Shown here one piece after another: positions 6,937 to 15,986 of a stretch of DNA of 64,000 bases. The stretch is from Sphingobacterium griseoflavum (lineage in GTDB: Bacteria > Bacteroidota > Bacteroidia > Sphingobacteriales > Sphingobacteriaceae), in contig NZ_BNAF01000001.1 of NCBI RefSeq assembly GCF_014653155.1, positions 186,001 to 250,000 on the forward strand, in the 5' to 3' direction. The position numbers and the translations under genes were made by a program. Position 1 is the stretch's first letter. Each line of letters opens with the position of its first letter. Below the pieces are notes generated by a model. The model did no database searches. It saw nothing but the letters and a program-made list of their open reading frames with translations, and was not told where the DNA came from.

Positions 6937-9513
6937 TTAAAACCCGCCCATGTTTTGCAGGATGCTAAAGGTAAAGTTTTGTCTCCAGCGGTTCGATTGG
7001 ATACCTGGAATCGGATCGAAAGCATGGCCGTAGTCAATGCCCAGCATACCGAAGATCGGTAAAAAGATACGTGCACCTACACCCGCCGAACGACGCAGTT
7101 TAAATGGATTCACCTCGCTAAATTTATTCCAGGTGTTACCGCCTTCCGCAAAGGCGAGTACGAAGACTGTAGCCTGCTCATTTAGCATAACCGGATGCCT
7201 CAACTCTAATTGATATTTCGTGTAAATAGGACTTCCAGACTGTATCGCTATATTCTGGTTGAGGTTACCGGTAGATTCAGGAATGATCGTACCATTGGCG
7301 TAACCGCGCATCGCGATGATTTCGGAGCCCTGAAGGAAGTCAAATCCTTGCATACCATCACCACCCAATTTGAACCGCTCAAAAGTAGATGTAGGCGTTC
7401 TATCTGTATAGTTGCCCAAATAACCAAATTGTGCCTGCATTTTCAATACCAACTTGCCTGCGATCTTTGTATACCATTGGCTGTCGAATTTCCATTTGTG
7501 GTATTCTGTCCATTTGTAGCGTTCATTGTCTGGCGCTGTTTCGTAATTGATATTGTTCCAGGCAGAGTAAGGTGGTGTTAGCTGTACCGAAAAACGGAAA
7601 TGGGATCCCGAGGTAGGGTAAATCGGTGCATCGACCGAATTTCGACTAATCTCTTGCGTAATGTTCATGTTATAGGCAGTACCGTCGGAGAACAAGAAAT
7701 AATTCCCGTAATTCTGCAATTTATAACGTTGGAAAGAAAGCGACGTATTCACCTGGAAATAGTTGTCTGGCCATTGCAAACGCTTACCCAACGTGGCGGT
7801 GACCCCTGTCATCCAGATACGGTTAAGTTCGGAATCGCTAACCATCTGCCGGCCGGTAAGGTAGTTGAAGCCACCGAAAGACGAGCTGGATGTATAGGCG
7901 TTCAAACCAAAATATATAGGCTTTTTGCCACCAAGCCAAGGCTCTGAGAAGGAAAAGTTGTACGATTGGTACCGTTTCCCAGAGGTCTGCCCGCGGATGC
8001 TGAATTTTTGACCGTCACCACGCGGCAATGGTTTCCACGCATCCTTCTTAAAAAAGTTGCTGGTAGAAAAGTTGTTGAATGTCAAACCTAATGTACCGAT
8101 AACCTGTCCAGCTCCATATCCACCAGATAGCTCCACCTGATCAGAAGGCTTTTCCGCAACGGTATACTCCAAGTCTGTTGTCCCTTCTTCGTAATTCAAA
8201 TTTGTTGGAACTGGGTTTATTTTCTGTTCATCGAACATACCGAGTTGGGATATTTCACGGACACTACGCATCAACATCTCTCGGGAGAATTTTTGTCCTG
8301 GTTTGGTATAGATGGACCGTAAGACAACTTTGTCATTGGTAACATCGTTCCCTTTCACAATCACGTTATTGATCGTGAACTGCTTGCCTTCACTGAGGAC
8401 AACCTCTACGTCGACCGTATCGTTGTAAATACGCTTGATGATCGGTTGCACACTGAACGTTAGGTAGCCATCGTTTTGATAAAGAGCACTGACATCATCG
8501 CTGTTCCTTGTCGGCCCCATCAACTTTGTCGTTAATTTCTCTTCACTGTATACATCACCTTTTTGAATGCCTAATATGAGGTTCAATACCGAATCTTTGT
8601 ATTTCGAATTACCAGACCATTCTATATTACCTACGTAGTAACGCGGGCCCTCATGCAGATTTATGTAGATGTCTACTTCGTTTGCATCGTAGCGGACGAC
8701 GCTGTCGCTTAATATTTGCGCATCGCGGTATCCCTTATCCTGCATCTTAGCAACGAGATTTTCTTTGGCTTCTTTATATTTATCGTCTTTAAATTTGCCG
8801 GGGCCAAATATGCGGAACCAGCGGCGTGGTTTCACCCCTTTGAGGTATTTACGCAATTGACCATCCGAGAAGGCTTCGGACCCTTCGAAGTGCACACGGT
8901 GAACTTTGATTTTTTTATTCTTTTCCACATCCACGATTACAATTTCGTTATTGGACTGTGCCGTGTCTTTCTCCGCACGTATCTTTATCTCTGGATAGAG
9001 GTAAGACTTTTCACGTAAGAATTTCTGTATGGTAGCTCTCGTTGTTTTGATCAGGTTTTCATTGACTATTTTCCCGGAATTGGTATTCAGTCTTTTGCGA
9101 ACTTCGTCTGTCTCTCCTTTTTTTAGCCCATGAATATCTATCCTTGTTAGCCTTGGACGTTCCCGTACGCGAATTTCTAAGAAAATATTCTCGCCCTCAA
9201 TACGCTCAGCATATAACTGTACATCGTCAAAAAGGTTTTGCCCCATTAGTGTTTTCACAACGTTGGCCGTGGCTTCGCTCGGCACTTCGATGTATTGACC
9301 GACGACAAGCTTGGAAATCGTGACCAGTACGTCGCCATCCAGGTACTGCGTACCCGTTACGCGGACACCGCCAATCACGTAATTTTTGGGATCCAGATAG
9401 GTTATCTCGTCGGGATCATTCAGATTAATAGGGTTGTTGCCACGAATCTGAGCGAATAATTGTTGGCCTCCAATAAGTAAGGTGAATGTTATTAAGTATA
9501 ATATGCGCTTCAT
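6937..9513 (-). CDS. bamA: Outer membrane protein assembly factor BamA
   Basis: BamA is the outer-membrane barrel that folds and inserts other barrel proteins. The 858-residue product has a signal peptide (to about residue 21, QQLFAQ), a series of POTRA domains through about residue 450, and a C-terminal barrel beginning near VELSGGYGAGQVIG and ending in the aromatic terminus NMGGF. The lid-loop region near FKLGGDGMQGFDF is typical of the Omp85 family. It follows uppS in the leftward block and precedes the ompH genes, a familiar Bacteroidota order. A TACCTTTG box at 9618-9625 gives it a promoter of its own. Confidence 0.95.
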   Translation of the reverse strand: MKRILYLITFTLLIGGQQLFAQIRGNNPINLNDPDEITYLDPKNYVIGGVRVTGTQYLDGDVLVTISKLVVGQYIEVPSEATANVVKTLMGQNLFDDVQLYAERIEGENIFLEIRVRERPRLTRIDIHGLKKGETDEVRKRLNTNSGKIVNENLIKTTRATIQKFLREKSYLYPEIKIRAEKDTAQSNNEIVIVDVEKNKKIKVHRVHFEGSEAFSDGQLRKYLKGVKPRRWFRIFGPGKFKDDKYKEAKENLVAKMQDKGYRDAQILSDSVVRYDANEVDIYINLHEGPRYYVGNIEWSGNSKYKDSVLNLILGIQKGDVYSEEKLTTKLMGPTRNSDDVSALYQNDGYLTFSVQPIIKRIYNDTVDVEVVLSEGKQFTINNVIVKGNDVTNDKVVLRSIYTKPGQKFSREMLMRSVREISQLGMFDEQKINPVPTNLNYEEGTTDLEYTVAEKPSDQVELSGGYGAGQVIGTLGLTFNNFSTSNFFKKDAWKPLPRGDGQKFSIRGQTSGKRYQSYNFSFSEPWLGGKKPIYFGLNAYTSSSSFGGFNYLTGRQMVSDSELNRIWMTGVTATLGKRLQWPDNYFQVNTSLSFQRYKLQNYGNYFLFSDGTAYNMNITQEISRNSVDAPIYPTSGSHFRFSVQLTPPYSAWNNINYETAPDNERYKWTEYHKWKFDSQWYTKIAGKLVLKMQAQFGYLGNYTDRTPTSTFERFKLGGDGMQGFDFLQGSEIIAMRGYANGTIIPESTGNLNQNIAIQSGSPIYTKYQLELRHPVMLNEQATVFVLAFAEGGNTWNKFSEVNPFKLRRSAGVGARIFLPIFGMLGIDYGHAFDPIPGIQSNRWRQNFTFSILQNMGGF

Positions 9514-9617
9514 TTATTCAATTTTCTCGGTGCTAAAGTACACCAATCTGTTGTTAATTTTTGTTAAAAGAAAATAATTAATAACCAAGCTATTAATTAG
9601 GTATTTAATTAACGCTG

Positions 9618-9625
9618 CAAAGGTA
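9618..9625 (-). promoter_or_regulatory. -7 box upstream of bamA
   Basis: TACCTTTG on the minus strand, in the gap between uppS and bamA, matches TAnnTTTG. It predicts a start near 9612 and a leader of roughly 100 nt. No clear TTTG was seen at the expected upstream distance. Confidence 0.45.
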
Positions 9626-9634
9626 AGCTAATTA

Positions 9635-10378
9635 TTACAATTGTTCGCTCGTTTTCCCAAATCTTCTTTCCCGATGCTGATAATGATAGATTACTGCAAA
9701 CAGATCTTCTCGCGTAAATTCAGGCCACATTTTTTCGAGAAAAACAAATTCTGTATACGCCATCTGATACAAAAGATAATTACTGATTCGCTGTTCACCA
9801 CTGGTACGGATCATAAGATCCGGATCGGGCATGTCTGCCGTAAAAAGATGCTCACTGATTGTTTTTTCAGAGATGTCATCGATGTTCAGATTGCCTGCTT
9901 GTACAGATTTGACGATAGATTTCGTCGCTTCCACCAGTTCTGCCCGCGCTCCATAGCTCAAAGCAAGCGTGAGTACACAAGCGGTATTGTTTTTTGTGGT
10001 CTCTATGGTTTCGGTGAGCCTAGCTTGGCAATTCTTTGGCAAATCCTGTATGCTACCTATTGCGTTTAGTCTGATACCATTATCCATAAAGGTCTTGGTT
10101 TCCTTAGCTAGTGTATTTACCAAAAGCTCCATCAACGCTTTAACTTCAAGCTTGGGTCGATTCCAGTTCTCCGACGAAAAAGCATACAACGTCAGGTATT
10201 TTATTCCCATCTCGACACATCCTTCCATTGCTTCACGGACAGCGGAGACACCATTCTGATGGCCGAAGATACGAAGCTTACCAATACCTTTTGCCCACCG
10301 TCCGTTTCCATCCATGATGATTGCGATATGTGCGGGAAGCTTCTCTTTATTTATTTTATCTTTAAAATTCATTTTCAC
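9635..10378 (-). CDS. uppS: Isoprenyl (undecaprenyl diphosphate) synthase
   Basis: A cis-prenyltransferase of 247 residues that makes the C55 lipid carrier for peptidoglycan and glycan export from isopentenyl and farnesyl diphosphates. The family opening HIAIIMDGNGRWA holds the catalytic Asp and substrate loop, with further signatures FSSENWNRP and DLMIRTSGEQRISNYLLYQ. The last one is the diagnostic RTSGE motif near the C-terminus. It starts 13 nt after DUF6089 and is followed by bamA. ATG 10378 or the codon two residues later are possible starts. Confidence 0.95.
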   Translation of the reverse strand: MKMNFKDKINKEKLPAHIAIIMDGNGRWAKGIGKLRIFGHQNGVSAVREAMEGCVEMGIKYLTLYAFSSENWNRPKLEVKALMELLVNTLAKETKTFMDNGIRLNAIGSIQDLPKNCQARLTETIETTKNNTACVLTLALSYGARAELVEATKSIVKSVQAGNLNIDDISEKTISEHLFTADMPDPDLMIRTSGEQRISNYLLYQMAYTEFVFLEKMWPEFTREDLFAVIYHYQHRERRFGKTSEQL

Positions 10379-10391
10379 TTCTTAATAATAC

Positions 10392-11213
10392 CTAGTTCCA
10401 CCAGTAGCAGCGCTTACTGATAAGTGTGTAGGTGACTGTAAAACCAGCCGTCATGTATCCGTCGGTAGATCGGTTGTTCCCCTTCGCTTTGCCTTGGTAG
10501 GCCGCGATATTGCTAGGATCTGGATACGCAACAGACTCCCACCATATGCGGTCCATTTCGGGAAATGATGAAGCATATGCAGCGGGATATTGTCCGGGTG
10601 TGGGGTAATTATTGGAAATATTGTCTAAGTCATCATTGAAAACCACGCGATAAGCTAGCTCGGCCCCAAGGGACCAAGGGCCTTTTAGGTTGTACTTCAT
10701 ACCTAACCCGAAGGGAGCAGCTAGGGCAAACTTGCGAATGGTAGCATATTGCTGTAGCTGTAAATCTTCCATCCGGTGTCTTGTGCCATTCGTGCTGTAC
10801 AGGTAAGGCTCATGCAGCAAGCCACCAATTCCGGCGAATAGATAGGGTGTGTACCGATTAACAGCACGCCCGGCTATAAATCGAAAAAAATTGAAATTGG
10901 CGCGTAAAGAAGCTTCATGCACGATATTATTAAACTTTTGCCCACGATTGTAACGGTACGGATCTTTGCTGTCGCGATCCGAAGCCTGTAAATGTAGCAT
11001 TTGGTACCCGGCCTGAACGCCCCAGGTAGGGTTGATGTTATAAGTCAGTTGCAAGCCCGCGCCGCCGCTTTTAAAATACCAAGGATTTGACGGGTTAATG
11101 TCTCCCATGAATCCCGTCGCCGCTATATGGCCACCGATCTCCCATTGTTGGCAAAACAATGGCGACCAAGCGTGTGCGGCTACGACAAAAAGGATATGGG
11201 TAATGCGTTTCAA
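10392..11213 (-). CDS. DUF6089 family outer membrane beta-barrel protein
   Basis: This 273-residue exported protein has a signal peptide ending near PLFCQQW and a pattern of alternating strands (WEIGGHIAATGFMGD, GVQAGYQMLHLQ, TAGFTVTYTL) expected of a small outer-membrane barrel. It is placed between nadK and uppS, as DUF6089 genes often are in Bacteroidota. Its function has not been established; the location beside bamA suggests an envelope role. The first codon is TTG at 11213, which gives the complete signal peptide; no ATG is available at that point. Confidence 0.72.
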   Translation of the reverse strand: MKRITHILFVVAAHAWSPLFCQQWEIGGHIAATGFMGDINPSNPWYFKSGGAGLQLTYNINPTWGVQAGYQMLHLQASDRDSKDPYRYNRGQKFNNIVHEASLRANFNFFRFIAGRAVNRYTPYLFAGIGGLLHEPYLYSTNGTRHRMEDLQLQQYATIRKFALAAPFGLGMKYNLKGPWSLGAELAYRVVFNDDLDNISNNYPTPGQYPAAYASSFPEMDRIWWESVAYPDPSNIAAYQGKAKGNNRSTDGYMTAGFTVTYTLISKRCYWWN

Positions 11214-11287
11214 ATTAGGTGTTTTCTGCTGTAAAGATAAGCGTTTTAAATAATAAGCTATTCGAAATTATGTTAAAAAGACTGCCT

Positions 11288-12181
11288 TCAATAGTTTCGA
11301 ACGTCCAATCCCCAAAGTAATTTTTCGCGAAGTGTGCTGAAAAAGCTGTCTGAGGTCAGCCGAATAAGATGTATGCGAAAAGGCGCTCTTCGGATACATA
11401 ACTTGGTGGTCGTCTCCAACGTTTCACTTTTGGAATCACAGCTTAGGATATATTTGTCCGTTCGGCTTTCGATCTCTAGTTCAAGCTCGCTATCCGCAGA
11501 GATGATAATGGGGCGTACATTGAGGTTGTGCGGCGAAATTGGCGTGATTACAAAATTGCCGCTGCCCGGCATGATGATTGGCCCTCCGCAACTCAACGAA
11601 TAGGCCGTAGAGCCAGTGGGTGTAGCGATAATAATACCATCAGCCCAGTATGCGTTTAGGAGTTCGCCGTTCAACGTCGCGTGGACGGTGATCATGGACG
11701 AGGTATCATGTCGGAAAACCGTGATGTCATTCAGTGCGAAATTTTCGTGCCCAAAGATTTTGCTATCGTTGCCGGTTACTTCTAGCAGATCTCGGGCCTG
11801 CAACGTGTAATTGCCGGAAAAGATGTTATCTAACGCGTGGATCATCTCACTCTTGTGAATGGAGGCCAAGAAGCCCAATCTGCCAAAATTTATGCCGGCA
11901 ATAGGGATTCCCGAATCCCGTACCTGCGATACGGCAGAAAGCATGGTGCCGTCGCCCCCTAAGCTCAGTAAAAAAAGAATGCCACTGGGTAAGTCGTGAT
12001 GGCTGTAATAGAGCAGGAAGTTATCCGGACATTCAAATTGTTGCTTTAGAAAGTCATAAAAGTCTGAATGGATATAGATGAGGATATCCTTTTCGTTTAG
12101 GTAGGAAAAGAGCTGTTCGACATACGGCACGACGGACGAATTGAAAGCCCTTCCATATATCGCGATGGATTTTCTTTGCAT
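11288..12181 (-). CDS. nadK: NAD kinase
   Basis: NadK phosphorylates NAD to NADP in the cytosol. The sequence carries the ATP-site motif LGGDGTMLSA, then NFGRLGFLA, and the NAD-binding TPTGSTAYSLS loop, all in family order over about 298 residues. The ATG at 12181 (MQRKSIAIYGRAF) is preferred because the longer frame begins with TTG at 12199 and adds only SKPPR-type residues before the first strand. The gene lies between the CBS protein and DUF6089 in the leftward block. Confidence 0.95.
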   Translation of the reverse strand: MQRKSIAIYGRAFNSSVVPYVEQLFSYLNEKDILIYIHSDFYDFLKQQFECPDNFLLYYSHHDLPSGILFLLSLGGDGTMLSAVSQVRDSGIPIAGINFGRLGFLASIHKSEMIHALDNIFSGNYTLQARDLLEVTGNDSKIFGHENFALNDITVFRHDTSSMITVHATLNGELLNAYWADGIIIATPTGSTAYSLSCGGPIIMPGSGNFVITPISPHNLNVRPIIISADSELELEIESRTDKYILSCDSKSETLETTTKLCIRRAPFRIHLIRLTSDSFFSTLREKLLWGLDVRNY

Positions 12182-12233
12182 GCGCGGTGGTTTTGACAAA
12201 ACTTATGCAAAGATGCTAAAAAATAGGCTATTC

Positions 12234-12896
12234 TTATAAATTTAAATAATTCATCAGGATGTCGTAACGCTCTTGGATATCGGAATCTTGGCTACCATCA
12301 TTGAAGGTTGCCTTCACCGTGTAATCGAATCGCCACAGCGATGCAACAAGACTAGCAATATTCTTTTTGTCAACTTTTATGGTCATCTCAACTTTCGTCG
12401 TTTCCGGTATTTCACGGATAGCCGTGTTGAGGATCCGAACATTCTCTGATTCAAAAAGATGGGCTATGTGCGAAAACGAGACATCATGCTTGCCGAATTC
12501 CAAAACAATGATGGCTCCTGCAGCTTGATTGCCAAGCGTCTGATTGAGCGCATTTAGCAATTCGGGAAGCGTAAGAACTCCTATAAACGCGTTGTCTTTG
12601 TCCAAAACGGGCAAGACCGATAGCTGGTGTGCTGACATGTATTGCAATGCATCGTAACTATGTTGGTAGGCATAGAGGTATACAAAACGGAAAGATACCG
12701 ATAGACTGCGTATAGGTAGGTCTTCATCATGCGCAGCTAGCAGATCATCCTCGGATAGCAACCCTAAAAAATCCTGATTGTCCACCACGGCAAGTTGAGT
12801 ACAATGAAATTCGTTCATCTTGTCCAGCGCAAACCCGATGCTATCATTCGGTTTGATATCAACGTGGCTTTCGGATAAAATTTCGCCTATATACAT
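12234..12896 (-). CDS. CBS-domain pair protein with ACT-like C-terminus
   Basis: This 220-residue cytosolic protein opens with two CBS motifs (about residues 1-60 and 70-125), the adenosyl-ligand-binding unit found in energy-sensing proteins. From about residue 140 a beta-alpha-beta pattern (GAIIVLEFGKHDVSFSHIAHLFE) resembles an ACT-type regulatory domain. It is the first gene of the leftward nadK-uppS-bamA block, and the same neighbour order is common in Bacteroidota. Ligand and target are unknown. It could sense nucleotides and influence NadK, but nothing in the sequence proves this. Confidence 0.78.
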   Translation of the reverse strand: MYIGEILSESHVDIKPNDSIGFALDKMNEFHCTQLAVVDNQDFLGLLSEDDLLAAHDEDLPIRSLSVSFRFVYLYAYQHSYDALQYMSAHQLSVLPVLDKDNAFIGVLTLPELLNALNQTLGNQAAGAIIVLEFGKHDVSFSHIAHLFESENVRILNTAIREIPETTKVEMTIKVDKKNIASLVASLWRFDYTVKATFNDGSQDSDIQERYDILMNYLNL

Positions 12897-13093
12897 GGTG
12901 CATCTATTTATAGTATTAAACCATATAAACGAGAAAACGTTTAATGGCCCATTACGGAATTGGGGCTAATTTATAAATTATCCATCAATAGTTGCGCGCG
13001 GCTTTTCCTGTAAACAACTTTTTACAGCATTAAAATATATTTTCCTTAATTTTACGGCATTAATGAACGAGGTCATATATTCAGGTTAATAAG

Positions 13094-13927
13094 ATGGTTG
13101 AAGAAGCGGAGAACGTAAAATTTATTCAAGTACGTGAAGTGATCCATAAGAAAAGCCCTACGTTAGCGAAGTGGATTCCAAAGCCTTTAATCAGTTATTT
13201 GGAGAACGTCATTCATGAAGACGAAATTAACCACATCATGACAAAATTCAAGAATCAGTTTGGGCTGGATTTTGTGGACGATTTGATTCGCGAGCTCGGC
13301 GTCCAAGTAGTGTTGGAAGGAACCGAGCACATACCGGAAAATGATCCGGTTATTTTTGCGTCGAATCATCCGTTGGGAGGCTTGGACGGTATCGCGATAA
13401 TGCATGCTATCGGGCAGTATCGACGCGATGTTAAGTTTTTGGTGAATGATATCTTGATGAACATTCGGAATTTGGAACCGCTGTTCATTCCGGTCAACAA
13501 AGTCGGAAATCAAGCCAAAAGTGGCATTTTGGCGATAGACCAAGCCTATGCTGCGGAAAATGCCTTACTTATTTTCCCCGCCGGTTTGGTTTCTAGAAAG
13601 ATCGGAGGTAAGATTGCGGATTTGGAATGGAAAAAAAGCTTTATCACCAAAGCAAAAAAATATAAAAGAGACATCGTTCCTGTGTATATCGATGGGAAAA
13701 ATTCCAATTTTTTCTATAATTTAGCTAGACTAAGAGAAAAAATAGGTGTCAAAGCAAATTTGGAAATGCTGTATTTGCCGGACGAGATGTTTTCACAGAG
13801 GAACCAAACGGTGACTATCCGCTTTGGCGAACGTATCTCGTATAATCATTTTGACATATCCAAGAGTGAACGAGAGTGGGCTCGCGAAGTGCGGGAAATA
13901 GTCTATAGAATGGGGGATAAAAAATAA
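13094..13927 (+). CDS. PlsC-like acyltransferase, GlsA/OlsA type
   Basis: This 277-residue membrane-associated acyltransferase carries the box ASNHPLGGLDG (about residues 93-103), the NHPxGxxDG variant of the PlsC catalytic motif seen in ornithine- and glycine-lipid enzymes, followed by the glycerol-phosphate-type strand LIFPAGLVSRK. It would transfer an acyl group to the hydroxyl of an N-acyl amino acid. The next gene, 3 nt downstream, is an OlsB-like N-acyltransferase. That pairing matches GlsA-GlsB of Bacteroides glycine lipids and OlsA-OlsB of ornithine lipids. Substrate amino acid cannot be decided from sequence; a general lysophospholipid acyltransferase is the alternative. Confidence 0.75.
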   Translation: MVEEAENVKFIQVREVIHKKSPTLAKWIPKPLISYLENVIHEDEINHIMTKFKNQFGLDFVDDLIRELGVQVVLEGTEHIPENDPVIFASNHPLGGLDGIAIMHAIGQYRRDVKFLVNDILMNIRNLEPLFIPVNKVGNQAKSGILAIDQAYAAENALLIFPAGLVSRKIGGKIADLEWKKSFITKAKKYKRDIVPVYIDGKNSNFFYNLARLREKIGVKANLEMLYLPDEMFSQRNQTVTIRFGERISYNHFDISKSEREWAREVREIVYRMGDKK

Positions 13928-13930
13928 TAT

Positions 13931-14890
13931 ATGCAAGAAATTATCGCGCCAGTAGAGCGAGCATTAATCAAAAGTGAGCTGACGAGAGAAGCCTTTGTAC
14001 GGTATACCAATAATGGAAACAATGAAGTGTACTTAGTTAATTATCACTCGGCACCAAATATTATGCAAGAAATTGGCCGTTTGCGTGAGCTTACATTTCG
14101 AGGAGCAGGAGGTGGAACAGGGCTATCTATAGATATTGATGAGAATGATACCTGCGAACATAATTATGACCAGTTGATTGCCTGGAATCCGGAGGAAGAG
14201 GAGATTATTGCCGGCTACAGGGTGATGAAGTGTTCAGACGCGTTGGATAAAGATGGAAATCTACACCTTTCCACTGCACATTACTTCGCATTTTCTGATA
14301 CGTTTGTCCGGGATTATCTTCCTTATACATTAGAGCTTGGGCGATCATGGGTTCAGCCGCGCTATCAACCGGCTATCGATAATCGAAAAGGACTGTTTTC
14401 TTTGGACAATTTGTGGGACGGCTTAGGAGCATTGGTCATGATCAATCCCGAGATCAAATATCTCTTCGGGAAGGTAACGATGTACCCCCAATACCATGCA
14501 GTTGCACGGGACTTGTTGATTTATTTTATGGAGCATTATTTCCCCGATAACGAGAAGCTTGTAGTGCCGTTTGCCAAACTGAATCTTTCCTACAAAACGG
14601 ATATCTCGGCATATCACGGCATTTTCGATGGCCTGGACTATAAGGAAGGCTATAAGGTTCTAAATACAAAAGTTCGCGAATTGGGCGAAAATATTCCGCC
14701 GCTGATCAATACGTATATGAATCTTTCCCCCAGCATGCGTACGTTTGGTACGGCGCTAAACGATGAATTCGGGGAAGTGGAAGAAACGGGCATCATGATC
14801 ACCTTGGAAGATATCTATCCAGCAAAAAAAGAACGTCATATGGTTACGTTCGAACGTGACCGTCATTACGGCGAAAAACCGCAAAAGTAG
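13931..14890 (+). CDS. OlsB/GlsB-like N-acyltransferase (GNAT fold)
   Basis: This 319-residue protein belongs to the OlsB/hemolysin-like GNAT group that attaches a 3-hydroxyacyl chain from acyl-ACP to an amino acid. Matching segments are ELTFRGAGGGTG near the N-terminus, then DQLIAWNPEEEEIIAGYRVMKC, LELGRSWVQPRYQ and the central LWDGLGALV. The gene starts 3 nt after the PlsC-like gene, so the two almost certainly form one operon. Together they could build a two-chain aminolipid: this enzyme first, the PlsC-like one second. Glycine is the likely amino acid by comparison with other Bacteroidota, but this is inference. Confidence 0.75.
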   Translation: MQEIIAPVERALIKSELTREAFVRYTNNGNNEVYLVNYHSAPNIMQEIGRLRELTFRGAGGGTGLSIDIDENDTCEHNYDQLIAWNPEEEEIIAGYRVMKCSDALDKDGNLHLSTAHYFAFSDTFVRDYLPYTLELGRSWVQPRYQPAIDNRKGLFSLDNLWDGLGALVMINPEIKYLFGKVTMYPQYHAVARDLLIYFMEHYFPDNEKLVVPFAKLNLSYKTDISAYHGIFDGLDYKEGYKVLNTKVRELGENIPPLINTYMNLSPSMRTFGTALNDEFGEVEETGIMITLEDIYPAKKERHMVTFERDRHYGEKPQK

Positions 14891-14958
14891 TTAGCGCGAA
14901 AGAAAAATATAATGCCGGTGCACGATCAATCTTTGATAGATGGGCAGATTTATATAAG

Positions 14959-15005
14959 AACAGCCTTTGTGAAATCAATTCACAAAGGCTGTTGCTTATT
15001 TTTTT
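14959..15005. terminator. Bidirectional terminator between glsB-like and elaA genes
   Basis: A perfect 15-bp stem (AACAGCCTTTGTGAA / TTCACAAAGGCTGTT, loop ATCAA) lies between two convergent genes. A rightward T tract follows within a few bases and overlaps the elaA stop codon at 14996. Confidence 0.85.
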
Positions 15006-15442
15006 AACATTTCGATATGAGGTATGTTATCTTCTAGATAGACTTCACTGACTTTTTCAAACCCGAGATCTTCATAGAACTTTTGTAAGTAAAGCTGCCC
15101 GCTGATGCGAATTGGTGTCGATGGTTCTACGGATTTCCAGTATGCGATCGCATGGTTCATGAGTTCTTTGCCAATGCGGTATTTTCGGTAATCAGCACGT
15201 ACAACCACTCGACCGATAGATAGGTCCGAGTAGGAAATTCCAGCTGGTAGCAAACGTGCGTATGCCACAATCTGTTGGTTGTGCGTGCCAAATAGATGTA
15301 GGGAAGCGAGATCTTTGTCATCACATTCCCGATAAAGACAATCTTGCTCAAGCATAAAAACGTCAATACGCAACTGCAGAATTTGGTACAGCTGTAACCC
15401 ACTGAGTTCGGCAAAGGGTTTGACCACCCATTGAATTTCCAT
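14996..15442 (-). CDS. elaA: ElaA-family GNAT acetyltransferase
   Basis: A 148-residue single-domain GNAT protein with strong resemblance to ElaA. The opening WVVKPFAELSGLQLYQILQLRIDVFMLEQDCLY is split by the typical FxxEQxC segment, and the acetyl-CoA loop is VVRADYRKYRIGKELM (R/Q-x-x-G/A region). Substrate is unknown for the family. It follows yqeY at 5 nt spacing in the leftward direction, so the two are probably co-transcribed. The 3' end runs into a terminator. Confidence 0.88.
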   Translation of the reverse strand: MEIQWVVKPFAELSGLQLYQILQLRIDVFMLEQDCLYRECDDKDLASLHLFGTHNQQIVAYARLLPAGISYSDLSIGRVVVRADYRKYRIGKELMNHAIAYWKSVEPSTPIRISGQLYLQKFYEDLGFEKVSEVYLEDNIPHIEMLKK

Positions 15443-15447
15443 CTCAG

Positions 15448-15900
15448 TTATTCAGATAGTAAGGATTTAACAACCTCCGATATCGTACGACCATCCGCTT
15501 GTCCAGCCAGTTGTTGGTTGGCCAGCCCCATTACTTTCCCCATATCCTTCACAGAAGAAGCACCGACGGTTTTAATGATGTCTTTGACGATTGTTGCCAC
15601 GGCCTCTCGATCCAGTTGTTTCGGAAGATACTCCTCAATAACTTGCTGTTCTTCTAACTCGATGGTATATAAGTCATCGCGGTTTTGTTGCTTATAGATC
15701 TCGCCAGACTCCTTACGTTGCTTAACCAGTTTTTGCAGTACTTTGATTTCCGCTTCTGTCGAGAGCTCCTCTGTATGTCCTTTCTCCGTTTTAGCCAATA
15801 GAATAGCTGCTTTAACGGCGCGTAATCCCCGAAGACGGGCATTGTCTTTGGCAATCATCGCTGCCTTTATATCTTGATTGATCTTTTGTTCTAGTGTCAT
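15448..15900 (-). CDS. yqeY: GatB/YqeY domain protein
   Basis: A 150-residue cytosolic helical protein of the YqeY family, which is homologous to the tRNA-binding tail domain of GatB in the Glu-tRNA(Gln) amidotransferase. Typical segments are LEQKINQDIKAAMIAKD at the start, KQRKESGEIYKQQNR in the middle and MGKVMGLANQQLAGQADGR near the end. Stand-alone YqeY proteins are thought to bind tRNA or assist amidation, but the role is not settled. It is upstream of elaA with almost no gap. Confidence 0.92.
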   Translation of the reverse strand: MTLEQKINQDIKAAMIAKDNARLRGLRAVKAAILLAKTEKGHTEELSTEAEIKVLQKLVKQRKESGEIYKQQNRDDLYTIELEEQQVIEEYLPKQLDREAVATIVKDIIKTVGASSVKDMGKVMGLANQQLAGQADGRTISEVVKSLLSE

Positions 15901-15986
15901 GATTTAAAAATTAAAAAGTTTAAACTAAAAAGTTGAGCGGATAAAATGTTCATTCTTGTTCGGTGTATATGCCCTTGAAACGATGC

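Noticed and set aside
6759..7076. 105-codon minus-strand frame overlapping bamA
   Set aside because: Its first half is a shadow of bamA in another frame, and the remaining hydrophobic stretch has no match.
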